DNA of 64,000 nucleotides from Gaiellasilicea sp963749515 (GTDB taxonomy: Bacteria > Actinomycetota > Thermoleophilia > Gaiellales > Gaiellaceae), in contig CAVVMR010000001.1 in NCBI GenBank assembly GCA_963749515.1, positions 620,001-684,000 of the forward strand, in the 5' to 3' direction. Position 1 is the first letter of the stretch. The number at the start of each line of letters is the position of its first letter. Made by a program: the position numbers and the translations under genes. The notes under the pieces were generated by a model. The model worked only from the letters and a program-made list of their open reading frames with translations. It did no database searches and was not told the origin of the DNA. Positions 1 to 7,811 of this stretch are shown piece by piece.

Positions 1-1
1 G

Positions 2-1012
2 CTCGAGGACCTCGCCAAGCTGCCCGAGGAGGGGATCACCTCCTACAAGCTCTTCATGGCGTACAAGGGCGCCGTCATGGTCGACGACGAGACGCTCTTC
101 AAGGTCATGGAGGTCGCCGCCGAGACCGGAGCGCTCGTGATGGTGCACGCCGAGAACGGCGACGCGATCGACATCATCGTCAAGCGCGCGGTGGCCGAGG
201 GCAAGACCGACCCCATCTGGCACGCCAAGACGCGGCCGATGGAGACCGAGGCCGAGGCGACGAACCGCGCGATCCAGCTGGCGCGGGTCGCGGGCGCAAC
301 CCTCTACGTCGTCCACGTCTCCTGCAAGCCGGCGCTCGAGCCGATCGAGCTCGCGCGCCAGAAGGGCTGGGCCGTCCACGCAGAGACCTGCACGCAGTAC
401 CTCTTCGTCGACGAGACCGCGCTCGAGAAGCCGGACTTCGAAGGCGCGAAGTACGTCTACACGCCGCCGCCGCGGCCGAAGGAGCACCAGGAGCATCTCT
501 GGGACGCGCTCTCGTCGGACGTGCTCTCGGTTCTCTCCACCGACCACTGCCCGTTCAACTGGCCGGAGCAGAAGGGGATCAACGGCAAGGAGTTCCAGGT
601 GATCCCGAACGGCGGTCCGGGGATCGAGAACCGGCTGCACATGCTCTACACGCACGGTGTGCGTCCGGGCCGGATCTCGCTGAACCGCTTCGTCGAGCTG
701 ACCTCGACGAACCCGGCGAAGCTCTTCGGCCTCTATCCGCGCAAGGGAACGATCGCTCCCGGCTCCGACGCCGACATCGTCGTGTGGGACCCGGAGAAGG
801 AGTTGACCATCTCGGCGGAGACCCACCACTCGAACGTCAACTACAGCCTGTTCGAGGGCGAGCAGGTGACCGGTGCGCCGGCCGTCGTCCTCGTGCGCGG
901 CCAGGTGATCGTCGAGAACGACGAGCTCGTCGGCAAGCCCGGCGACGGCCAGTTCGTGAAGCGAGCACGTGTCGGCGAGGAGCTGCGCTCGCAGTCGCCC
1001 GCGTCGGTCTGA
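2..1012 (+). CDS. Dihydropyrimidinase / D-hydantoinase (5'-truncated by window edge)
   Basis: Zinc amidohydrolase that opens cyclic ureides (dihydropyrimidines, hydantoins) to N-carbamoyl amino acids in the cytoplasm. The frame is open from base 2, so the N-terminus (about 130-150 residues, with the first metal His pair) lies upstream; 336 residues are present. Visible family marks: FMAYKG near residues 18-23, whose Lys is the carbamylated metal bridge in this family; HAENGD; VVHVS; and STDHCPF followed by the IPNGGPGIENR segment, which is typical of dihydropyrimidinase and not of allantoinase or dihydroorotase. All catalytic motifs expected in this part are intact. It stops 18 bases before the next gene. 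The exact ring substrate cannot be read from the sequence. Confidence 0.93.
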   Translation, partial: LEDLAKLPEEGITSYKLFMAYKGAVMVDDETLFKVMEVAAETGALVMVHAENGDAIDIIVKRAVAEGKTDPIWHAKTRPMETEAEATNRAIQLARVAGATLYVVHVSCKPALEPIELARQKGWAVHAETCTQYLFVDETALEKPDFEGAKYVYTPPPRPKEHQEHLWDALSSDVLSVLSTDHCPFNWPEQKGINGKEFQVIPNGGPGIENRLHMLYTHGVRPGRISLNRFVELTSTNPAKLFGLYPRKGTIAPGSDADIVVWDPEKELTISAETHHSNVNYSLFEGEQVTGAPAVVLVRGQVIVENDELVGKPGDGQFVKRARVGEELRSQSPASV

Positions 1013-1030
1013 ACCCACGGAGGTGTTGAG

Positions 1031-1684
1031 ATGAGCGACGAAGCGGCCCGCAAGGTCTACGACGCGGCGCGGCTCGGACAGAGCATCACCCTCGGCGAGC
1101 GGCCGGCCGTGCTCGTGGTCGACTTCTCGTGCGGCTTCACCGATCCCGAGTGCGCGCTCGGCTCCGAGCTCTCGGCCGAGGTGGAGGCGACGAGGCGGCT
1201 GCTCGACGCCGCGCGCGCGAAGGGCATGCCGGTGATCTTCACGACGATCGGCTTCGAGCCCTCGCTGAAGGACGCGGCCCTGTGGGTGGAGAAGGCGCCT
1301 GCGCTGGCCGACCTCCAGCTCGGCGGGCGCTGGGTGGAGATCGACCCGCGGCTCGACCGGCGCGACGACGAGACGGTGGTGCTGAAGAAGGGCGCGTCTG
1401 CGTTCTTCGGCACGAACCTCGCCTCGATCCTGTTCGCTCAGGGCGTCGACTCGGTGATCCTCTGCGGCGCCACGACGAGCGGCTGCATCCGTGCGACAGC
1501 GATCGACCTGCTCCAGTACGGCCTCCCGACGCTCGTCCCGCGGGAATGCGTGGGCGACCGGGCGCAGGCGCCGCACGAGGCGAACCTCTTCGACATCCAG
1601 GCGAAGTACGCGGACGTCGTCTCGCTCGAGGACGCGCTCACCTACGTCGAGAGCGTGGGCCGAGAGGTGGGCGCGCCCGCTTGA
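1031..1684 (+). CDS. Isochorismatase-family cysteine hydrolase (N-carbamoylsarcosine amidase-like)
   Basis: 217-residue member of the isochorismatase/nicotinamidase fold. The triad is visible: Asp31 in VVDFSCGF, Lys near 118 in VLKKGASAFFGT, and Cys near 152 in CGATTSGCIRATA. The CGATTSGCIRATAIDLLQYG pattern is most like N-carbamoylsarcosine amidases and ureidoacrylate amidases, which release CO2 and ammonia from N-carbamoyl compounds. A clear Shine-Dalgarno (GGAGGTG, about 1019-1025) precedes the ATG. It lies directly downstream of the hydantoinase, so acting on the ring-opened product is a reasonable inference. The specific substrate is not determined. Confidence 0.88.
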   Translation: MSDEAARKVYDAARLGQSITLGERPAVLVVDFSCGFTDPECALGSELSAEVEATRRLLDAARAKGMPVIFTTIGFEPSLKDAALWVEKAPALADLQLGGRWVEIDPRLDRRDDETVVLKKGASAFFGTNLASILFAQGVDSVILCGATTSGCIRATAIDLLQYGLPTLVPRECVGDRAQAPHEANLFDIQAKYADVVSLEDALTYVESVGREVGAPA

Positions 1685-2730
1685 GCTACAGCGTCGCGCT
1701 GATTCCCGGCGACGGGATCGGCCCGGAGGTCGCTGCCGAAGCCCGGCGTGTCGTCGACGCGCTGGGCCTCGCGCTTCGGTTCACGGAGCTGCCGTGGGGC
1801 TCCGCGCACTTCCACGAGCAGGGCCGGATGATGCCCGAGGACGCGCTCGAGCAGCTGCGCGAGTTCGACGCGGTGCTGCTCGGGGCGTTCGGAGACCCGT
1901 CGGTGCCGGATCACGTCTCGCTCTGGGGGTCGATCCTGGCGATCCGGCAGGGCCTGGATCTCTGGGCGAACCTCCGCCCGGCGCGGCTGCTCGAGGGCGT
2001 GCCGTGCCCGCTGGCGGGTCGCGGGCCGGAGGACATCGACCTGCTCTTCGTGCGCGAGAACACCGAGGGGGAGTACGCGGGAGTGGGCGGAATCGCGCAC
2101 CGCGGCCTCGACTCCGAGGTGGGCATCGAGACGAGCGTCTTCACCCGCGGCGGCTGCGAGCGCGTCATCCGTCATGCCTTCGAGCTCGCGGCGCAGCGCC
2201 GTGGCGTCGTCACGAGCGCGACGAAGTCGAACGCCTCTCGCTTCGGGTATGTGCTCTGGGACGAGGTTGCGGAGCGGGTGGCGGCCGAGCATCCGGACGT
2301 GCGGTACGAGCGGGTGCTGGTCGACGCGCTCGCCGCCCGCATCGTGCGCTCGCCTTCCTCGCTCGACGTCGTCGTCGCGTCGAACCTCTTCGCAGACATC
2401 CTCACCGACCTCGCGGCGGCGATTCAGGGCGGGATGGGCATGGCGGCGTCGGCCAGCGTGGCGCCGGGGTCAGACGTGCCGGGCGTGTTCGAGCCGGTGC
2501 ACGGGTCGGCGCCGGACATCGCCGGACAGGGGATCGCGAATCCCTGCGGAGCGATCTGGAGCGCCTCGCTCCTGCTCGAGCATCTGGGTGAGCCGGAAGC
2601 GGCGCAACGCGTGATGTCCGCGCTCGAGGCGACCTGCCGCGAGGGCCCGCGAACGCGCGACATCGGCGGCAGCGCCGGCACGCGCGAGGTGGGCGACGAC
2701 GTGGTGCGAAGGCTGCAAGCAGCTACCTGA
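1681..2730 (+). CDS. Isocitrate/isopropylmalate dehydrogenase family protein (tartrate/D-malate dehydrogenase-like)
   Basis: 349-residue NAD-dependent beta-hydroxyacid oxidative decarboxylase. Start chosen at TTG 1681, which overlaps the upstream stop (TTGA) and places the family N-terminus SYSVALIPGDGIGPEV at the beginning; the frame stays open upstream without homology. Motifs: ENTEGEYAGVGG, the TKSNA loop lysine, the metal-binding NLFADILTDLAA, and HGSAPDIAGQGIANP in the nucleotide-binding loop. ENTEGEYAGVGG and the short length resemble tartrate/D-malate dehydrogenases (TtuC group) more than LeuB. The tight coupling suggests it processes a hydroxy-acid from the same catabolic route. Confidence 0.85.
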   Translation: MSYSVALIPGDGIGPEVAAEARRVVDALGLALRFTELPWGSAHFHEQGRMMPEDALEQLREFDAVLLGAFGDPSVPDHVSLWGSILAIRQGLDLWANLRPARLLEGVPCPLAGRGPEDIDLLFVRENTEGEYAGVGGIAHRGLDSEVGIETSVFTRGGCERVIRHAFELAAQRRGVVTSATKSNASRFGYVLWDEVAERVAAEHPDVRYERVLVDALAARIVRSPSSLDVVVASNLFADILTDLAAAIQGGMGMAASASVAPGSDVPGVFEPVHGSAPDIAGQGIANPCGAIWSASLLLEHLGEPEAAQRVMSALEATCREGPRTRDIGGSAGTREVGDDVVRRLQAAT

Positions 2731-3583
2731 AAATCCCGATCAGGGCCCCGCCGGCGACCACGAGGACGGCGGCGACGACGACCCGGCGGCCGATCGCCTC
2801 GCTCTGGCGCAGGAGGACGGCCGCGAAGACGACCGCCCAGAGCGACTGGGTCGCGTTCAGCGGCGCGACGACCGAGACGCGGCCGCGGTCGAGGCCGGCG
2901 ACCAGCGCCGCATACGCCAGCCCGAGGCAGAGGCCGGCGACGGCGAACGCCGGGACGCCGTGGGCCAGGCGAGCGCGAATCGTGCCCCGGCGAGCGACGA
3001 CGAGCCACGCCATCACCACGCCCGCCGCACACACGAGCGAGGTCACCGTCGCGACGAGCGGCGGCGGGTGCGCCTCCCGCGACGCCCAGCGCACGATGTT
3101 GTCGCGCCCGGCGAACATGATCGCGCAGAGGAGCGCGAGCACGCCGCCGAGGAGGCGGAAGTGCTCCGGCCGGGTCTCGCGTGCGAGCACGATGCCTGCC
3201 GCGACGACGAGCACCGTTCCGATCGCAAGCTCGAGCTTGAACGGCTCGTCGAGCAGCAGGAGCGCGAGCAGGACCGAGAGGAGCGGGGCCGTCCCGATGA
3301 CGATCAGCGCGCGTGACGCGCCGGCGAGCTGGATCGCCTGCACCATGACGAGCGACGACACACCGGGCACGAACGCGCCTGCGACCGCGAACGGCAGGAG
3401 ATCGCCCGCATCGACCTCGCCGCCGCCCGTTGCGGCTGCGAGCGCGAGCGCGACGAGCGCTCCCACGGAGGTGGCGATGGCAGCACCTCCCTCCACGTCG
3501 CCGCGCCGACGCAAGCCCACCCGCAAGGCAATGGCCATCGCTCCGAAGAGCGCTCCGGCGAGGATGCCGTACAGCGCGGCCAC
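2723..3583 (-). CDS. EamA/DMT-family membrane transporter
   Basis: 286 residues with about ten hydrophobic segments in two EamA-like repeats, e.g. the N-terminal AALYGILAGALFGAMAIALR and the C-terminal NATQSLWAVVFAAVLLRQSE and VAAVLVVAGGALIGIF. The family exports or imports small metabolites in the inner membrane. The 3' end overlaps the preceding plus-strand gene by 8 bases (convergent), and the start is 6 bases from the stop of the M20 peptidase, so the two minus-strand genes are probably co-transcribed. The transported compound cannot be inferred; an amino acid or ureide from the surrounding pathway is possible. Confidence 0.85.
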   Translation of the reverse strand: MAALYGILAGALFGAMAIALRVGLRRRGDVEGGAAIATSVGALVALALAAATGGGEVDAGDLLPFAVAGAFVPGVSSLVMVQAIQLAGASRALIVIGTAPLLSVLLALLLLDEPFKLELAIGTVLVVAAGIVLARETRPEHFRLLGGVLALLCAIMFAGRDNIVRWASREAHPPPLVATVTSLVCAAGVVMAWLVVARRGTIRARLAHGVPAFAVAGLCLGLAYAALVAGLDRGRVSVVAPLNATQSLWAVVFAAVLLRQSEAIGRRVVVAAVLVVAGGALIGIFR

Positions 3584-3589
3584 GCGTCT

Positions 3590-4825
3590 CTACTGCAGGG
3601 ATTCGATCGCGCGCAGGATGATCTCGGCTGCCAGCGCGGCGTCTGCGGGATCGGCGAGCTCGTCCGGGTGGTGGCTGACCCCGTCCCTGCACGGCACGAA
3701 CACCATCGCGGTCGGGACGCGGTCGGCGACGCACATCGTGTCGTGGGCGGCCCCGGAGTGCATCTGCACGTACGGCTCGCCGGTGGCGGCGGCAGCGGTA
3801 TCGAGCGCGTCCACGATCCGCTCGTCCATCGGTGTGGCGGCGAGCGTCTGGCGCTCCACGTACTCGGCCCGCATGCCCCGCCGCTCGGCCGCCTGCTCGA
3901 CGAACGCGGCGATGTCACGCGCGACGCCGCGATAGGCGTCGTCGACCGGCGCGCGGATGTCGAGCGAGAAGCGCGCGCGACTCGCGATCGCGTTGATGAT
4001 CCCCGGCTCGACCTCGATCTCGCCGACCGTCCCCACCGTCCCCGGGCCGGCAGCGCGGGCCAGCCGCTCCAGCTCGACGATCGCCTCCGCGAGAGGGAGC
4101 GTCGGGTCGAGGCGGAGGTCCATGGGCGTCGCGCCGGCGTGGTCGCCACGACCGTGGACGACGACGTCCGCATGGATGTAGCCGGCGATCGCGTTGACGA
4201 CGCCGATGCGGTTGCCCGTGTCCTGAAGCACCCGCGCCTGCTCGATGTGCATCTCGATCCAGCCGGTGAGGTCGTCGAGCACGTGGCTGCACTCGCGCCA
4301 GCTCGACGGGTCGTAGCCCGCGGACTCGGCGTGCTCCCAGAAGCTGCGTCCGTCGTCGAGCGAGCGGAACTTCTCGCGCAGCTCCTCCTCGGTCACGCGC
4401 TGCGCGATGATCCGGCTCCCCAGCAGCATCTGGCCGAAGCCGGAGCCTTCCTCCTCGAGGAACGAGATCAGCTGGAGCGGCAGCCCGACCCGTTCGTTGA
4501 GACGGCAGACCTCGAGCGCCGTGACGACGCCCATCGTGCCGTCGTACTTGCCTCCGTTCCGGTTGGAGTCGCAGTGCGAGCCGATCCCGAACACAGGCTC
4601 CCCACGCGGCCGGTTGCGCGCGACGAGCGTGCCGACGGGGTCTTCGTACACCTCGAAGCCGAGGCTCTCCAGCTCCCCCACGAAGTAGTCGAGCGTCCTC
4701 CGGTAGACGTCGGTGTAGGCGTACCGCTGGATCGCCTGATCCGAAAGGGTGTAGTCGGAGCCCGCCAGCGTCTCGATGTCGCGCTCGATGCGCTCCGCGC
4801 TCCGGTTACGCTCGATCGTGGCCAT
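3590..4825 (-). CDS. M20-family Zn amidohydrolase (N-carbamoyl-L-amino-acid hydrolase / allantoate amidohydrolase type)
   Basis: 411 residues with start MATIERNRS. M20 carbamoylase marks: FGIGSHCDSNRNGGKYDGTMG (metal His/Asp), EEEGSGFGQMLLGSR (catalytic Glu-Glu), WIEMHIEQARVLQ, VHGRGDHAGATPMDLR in the lid domain, and the C-terminal MHSGAAHDTM metal His. This is the hydantoinase/carbamoylase branch that hydrolyses N-carbamoyl amino acids, beta-ureidopropionate or allantoate to amino acid, CO2 and ammonia, the step after the hydantoinase at the left edge. The start codon overlaps that of the divergent gene at 4824 (shared CATG). An alternative in-frame start up to 4873 would add 16 unlike residues. 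Confidence 0.92.
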   Translation of the reverse strand: MATIERNRSAERIERDIETLAGSDYTLSDQAIQRYAYTDVYRRTLDYFVGELESLGFEVYEDPVGTLVARNRPRGEPVFGIGSHCDSNRNGGKYDGTMGVVTALEVCRLNERVGLPLQLISFLEEEGSGFGQMLLGSRIIAQRVTEEELREKFRSLDDGRSFWEHAESAGYDPSSWRECSHVLDDLTGWIEMHIEQARVLQDTGNRIGVVNAIAGYIHADVVVHGRGDHAGATPMDLRLDPTLPLAEAIVELERLARAAGPGTVGTVGEIEVEPGIINAIASRARFSLDIRAPVDDAYRGVARDIAAFVEQAAERRGMRAEYVERQTLAATPMDERIVDALDTAAAATGEPYVQMHSGAAHDTMCVADRVPTAMVFVPCRDGVSHHPDELADPADAALAAEIILRAIESLQ

Positions 4826-5162
4826 GCAGGATGACCCTACAACCGAGGAGTGGCCCCCACCTAGCGCTCGCATTCAGGGGATCCTCTGGGGTGTGGAGGG
4901 GCACCTGCAGCGGGGCGAGTACGGCCAGGCCGCGCGGGCTCTCGCGGACGCGTCGGGGCTGGGGGAGGACGAGCTCGTGGCGGGGTTGCGCCACCTCGCC
5001 GCCGCCGGCTGGCGGTTGCAGAACGGCGAGCCGGAACGCGCTCGGCGTCAGCTGGCATACGCGCGACGGCGACTTGCTCCGTTTCTTCCCGAGGCGCGCG
5101 AGGTCGAGGTTGCGCGGCTCCTCGAGGCAGTCGTAGAGTCCTTCGATGGAGAGCTGGCGTAA
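4824..5162 (+). CDS. Small conserved-looking helical protein, possibly DUF309-like
   Basis: 112 residues from ATG 4824. The C-terminal half (LRHLAAAGWRLQNGEPERA through RRRLAPF) resembles the helical second half of DUF309 proteins, in which a HLxRGN-type helix pair is followed by a run of Leu/Arg heptads. The N-terminal HE/W signature of that family is not clear, so the assignment is weak. Its start codon is interleaved with the divergent M20 gene start. It overlaps the next gene by 17 bases, which suggests translational coupling. No catalytic motif is visible. Confidence 0.6.
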   Translation: MQDDPTTEEWPPPSARIQGILWGVEGHLQRGEYGQAARALADASGLGEDELVAGLRHLAAAGWRLQNGEPERARRQLAYARRRLAPFLPEAREVEVARLLEAVVESFDGELA

Positions 5163-6156
5163 CCGCAAGACGCTGATCCTCAGCCGCTCGGACATGATGG
5201 GGCTGCTCACGCCCTCGGAATACAACGACTGCGTCGAGCATGCCTATCGCATGCACGGGCTCGGCCGCGTCTACATGGAGCCGAAGGGCCACATCGTCCT
5301 CGATCGATACAAGGGCGAATGGGAGGTGATGCCGTCCTACATCGAGGAGCCGGAGGCGGCAGCGTGCAAGTGGGTGTCGATTCGCGAGGAGAACGCGAAG
5401 TACGAGCTGCCGGCGGTCTTCTCGATCCTGATCTACACGCACCCCGAGACCGGCTTCCCGCTCGCGATCTGCGACGGGTCATTCCACACCCTGATGCGCA
5501 CCGGCTCGTCAGCCGCGGTGTCTGCGAAATGGCTCGCGCGGCCCGACTCGAAGGTGCTGGCGATCTTCGGGACGGGCAGCGTCGGCCAGGGCACCCTGGC
5601 GACCTGCGACCCGGTCTTCAAGTGGGACGAGGTGCGAATCTGGAGCCGGACGCAGGAGTCGGTCGACCGCTTCCTCGCGAGCGAGGCGCCGAAGTATCCG
5701 CACCTAAGGCTGCTCGGCACGACCGATGCGGAGACCGCCGCCCGCGGCGCCGACGTGATCGTGACCGGGACGCACGCGCGCAGCCCGCTCGTCGACGACG
5801 ACTGGGTTTCTCCGGGCACGCACATCGCCGCCCTTGGCGCCGACCTGAAGGGCGAGCAGGAGCTCGACCCGCGCATTCTCCAGCGGGCTCGCGTCTTCGT
5901 CGACGACATCCGCCAGTGTCGCGAGGACGGCGAGATCAACGTTCCGCTCGCGGAGGGGCTGATCACGGAGGCCGACGTCGCGGGCGAGATCGGCAGGGTG
6001 ATCGCGGGACTGCTCGACGGGCGTCAGTCGGACGATCAGGTCACCGTCTTCGACTCCACGGGCATCGCGCTCCAGGATTCCGCCACGGTCCCGCTCGAGT
6101 ACGAACGTGCGGTCGCGGCGGGAGTGGGGGTGGAGAAGAAGATGATCTCGACGTGA
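5146..6156 (+). CDS. Ornithine cyclodeaminase / mu-crystallin family NAD(P)-dependent enzyme
   Basis: 336 residues. Dimerisation/substrate half: GHIVLDRYKGEWEVMPSYI, ACKWVSIREEN, then TGFPLAICDGSFHTLMRTGSSAAVSAKWLA, the conserved R-T-G-A/S block that binds substrate carboxylate. Rossmann motif IFGTGSVGQGT near residue 141 and VIVTGTHARSPLVDDDWV follow. The family includes ornithine cyclodeaminase, alanine dehydrogenase (archaeal) and ketimine reductases; the WVSIREEN insert makes strict ornithine cyclodeaminase uncertain. It starts inside the previous gene (17-base overlap) and sits in the amino-acid/ureide cluster, so a role in deaminating or reducing an imino acid product is plausible. Confidence 0.85.
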   Translation: MESWRNRKTLILSRSDMMGLLTPSEYNDCVEHAYRMHGLGRVYMEPKGHIVLDRYKGEWEVMPSYIEEPEAAACKWVSIREENAKYELPAVFSILIYTHPETGFPLAICDGSFHTLMRTGSSAAVSAKWLARPDSKVLAIFGTGSVGQGTLATCDPVFKWDEVRIWSRTQESVDRFLASEAPKYPHLRLLGTTDAETAARGADVIVTGTHARSPLVDDDWVSPGTHIAALGADLKGEQELDPRILQRARVFVDDIRQCREDGEINVPLAEGLITEADVAGEIGRVIAGLLDGRQSDDQVTVFDSTGIALQDSATVPLEYERAVAAGVGVEKKMIST

Positions 6157-6181
6157 TTTTGCATACAGCACACACCTATTA

Positions 6182-6198
6182 GACTCGCGGCACGAGTC
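6182..6198 (+). promoter_or_regulatory. Inverted repeat in leader of cyclase-family gene
   Basis: GACTCG and CGAGTC form a perfect 6-bp dyad with a 5-base spacer, in the 65-bp gap before the gene at 6222 and directly downstream of an AT-rich stretch (TTTTGCATACA, TATTAG) that could hold promoter elements. The Shine-Dalgarno AAGGAGG follows at about 6209-6215. It could be a repressor site or a short hairpin; nothing else in the window repeats it. Confidence 0.35.
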
Positions 6199-6221
6199 CA
6201 ATACAGGGAAGGAGGCCGGTC

Positions 6222-7184
6222 ATGGCAACGGAAACCGGGTTCACGTTCGAGGCGGTGCTCGATCAGGACGGGGTGCAGGTCTCGAAGAGTCCCTGGGGTG
6301 AGGACGACGAGATCGGGCGGCTGAACTGGATCACGCCCGACACGAACCGCGCGATTCTCGAGCACCTCGACGGCGGCCATCTCTTCGATCTCAACGTCGA
6401 GTACTTCATCGGCATGCCGTCGTGGGTGGCGGCCGGCGACCCTCCGTACGGGATCTGGATGACGCACACGCCTGACGGCTCGGTCAACGACAACCTCTCC
6501 GGAGTCGGCTCACACGTGCACGAGAAGTACTCGTACTGCGGCGACTCGATCCACATGTACACGCACTGCGGCACGCACGTCGACACGCTCAATCATCTCG
6601 GCTTCTACGGGAAGTTCTGGAACGGCTGGACGGCGGACAAGGACCTCGGCAGCCGCATCTGGACGAAAGGCGGCCTCGACAAGTATCCGCCGATCATCGG
6701 CCGCGGCGTGCTGCTCGACGTGGCAGGGCTGCACGGCGTCGATGCCCTTCCGGACAGCTACGCGATCACGCCCGACGACCTGAAGAACGCCGCTCGAGAG
6801 CAGGGCGTCGAAATCAGGCCGAAGAGCGTCGTGCTCGTGCGCACCGGCGTCATGACCAAGTGGCCGGACTTCGACGGCTACCTCGTCAACCCGCCCGGCA
6901 TCGGCCTGCCCGCCGCCAAGTACCTCTGCGAGGAGGTCGGGGCGATGTGCATCGCCGGCGACTCGATCGGGCTCGAGGTGCTGCCCTCCGAGGAGGCCGA
7001 CGTCTTCCTGCCCGTGCACGCCTACATGTTCGCGACCGCCGGTGCGCAGATCATCGAGGTCGTGAACATGGAGGAGATCGCGGCGGAGAAGCAGTACGAG
7101 TTCGCGTTCCTCGGCTTCCCGCTCAAGCTGCGCGGAGCCACGGGTGCGCCGATGCCGTCCTACGCGGTGCCGTTGCGCGACTGA
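6222..7184 (+). CDS. Cyclase-family metal-dependent hydrolase (kynurenine-formamidase-like fold)
   Basis: 320 residues, longer than bacterial KynB (about 210) and typical of the broader cyclase family (PF04199). The metal signature HCGTHVDTLNHLGFYGKFWNG is present near residues 110-130 and corresponds to the family HxGTHxDxPxH motif, with Leu-Asn in place of the usual residue-Pro. A second conserved block, PKSVVLVRTGVMTKW, carries the R-T-G segment. Members hydrolyse formamides, cyclic amides or isatin. A strong AAGGAGG lies 6 bases before the ATG. Its neighbourhood fits cleavage of an amide in a nitrogen-compound pathway; the substrate is unknown. Confidence 0.85.
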   Translation: MATETGFTFEAVLDQDGVQVSKSPWGEDDEIGRLNWITPDTNRAILEHLDGGHLFDLNVEYFIGMPSWVAAGDPPYGIWMTHTPDGSVNDNLSGVGSHVHEKYSYCGDSIHMYTHCGTHVDTLNHLGFYGKFWNGWTADKDLGSRIWTKGGLDKYPPIIGRGVLLDVAGLHGVDALPDSYAITPDDLKNAAREQGVEIRPKSVVLVRTGVMTKWPDFDGYLVNPPGIGLPAAKYLCEEVGAMCIAGDSIGLEVLPSEEADVFLPVHAYMFATAGAQIIEVVNMEEIAAEKQYEFAFLGFPLKLRGATGAPMPSYAVPLRD

Positions 7185-7187
7185 GCG

Positions 7188-7682
7188 TCAGCACGTGAAG
7201 CCGACCGAGCGCCGCGCGCGCTTCGCCGCCTCACGTGCGCGCTCGAACGCGGCGAGCGACTGCACCATCGGGAACAGCTCGCGCCTGCCGGCCTGACGGC
7301 CGGCGCGAGCCAGGTGCTCGAACGACGCGGTGGTCAGCAGGAAGAAGTGCGTGACGCGGGACTCGAGCTCCCGCGGCGGAACGAGCTTGCGCACCTCTTT
7401 GGCCTGCGCGCGAAGGACGGGCAGCGCGAGCCCGATCGACTCGTAGACCGCGCCGGGAGCCGCCGGGTCGTTCGGCGGCGGGATCGTGTCGAGCACCTTG
7501 CTGTACCTCGCGCAGATCGCGTTTGCCGCCGCGAGATACTGCGCCCGCGTCATCGGCGCGTCGTGGGTCGCCCGGTGGGCGAGGACGACGCCTGCCGCCA
7601 CGGCGGACACGATCAGGCTCAACGCGATTCCGATGACGAGCACGGTCCGACGCCGGGAGCGCGAGGTTGTCATCGACTTCAC
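7188..7682 (-). CDS. Membrane-anchored extracytoplasmic protein of unknown function
   Basis: 164 residues. A basic N-terminus (SRSRRRT) is followed by one hydrophobic helix, VLVIGIALSLIVSAVAAGVV, then an extracellular alpha-helical domain with MTRAQYLAAANAICARYSKVLDTIP near the front and a terminal Cys; the two Cys could pair outside the cell. The AxYxxxANAxCxxY pattern is common in actinobacterial secreted proteins without assigned function. It is convergent with the cyclase-family gene (3-base gap) and divergent from the ABC transporter. I do not recognise a function. A second Met four codons in (7670) could be the start. Confidence 0.65.
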   Translation of the reverse strand: MKSMTTSRSRRRTVLVIGIALSLIVSAVAAGVVLAHRATHDAPMTRAQYLAAANAICARYSKVLDTIPPPNDPAAPGAVYESIGLALPVLRAQAKEVRKLVPPRELESRVTHFFLLTTASFEHLARAGRQAGRRELFPMVQSLAAFERAREAAKRARRSVGFTC

Positions 7683-7811
7683 TATCCCCGGTTCGCAGCG
7701 CCGAACACAAGCCGCTGGTGCGAGGAACGAGCGAGCACTGAGTAGCGTTCAGGCCGTCACTGGTTGAGAATCGCAAAAGCCCGGTTCGCGAGCAAAGGAG
7801 ACGAGCAGACG

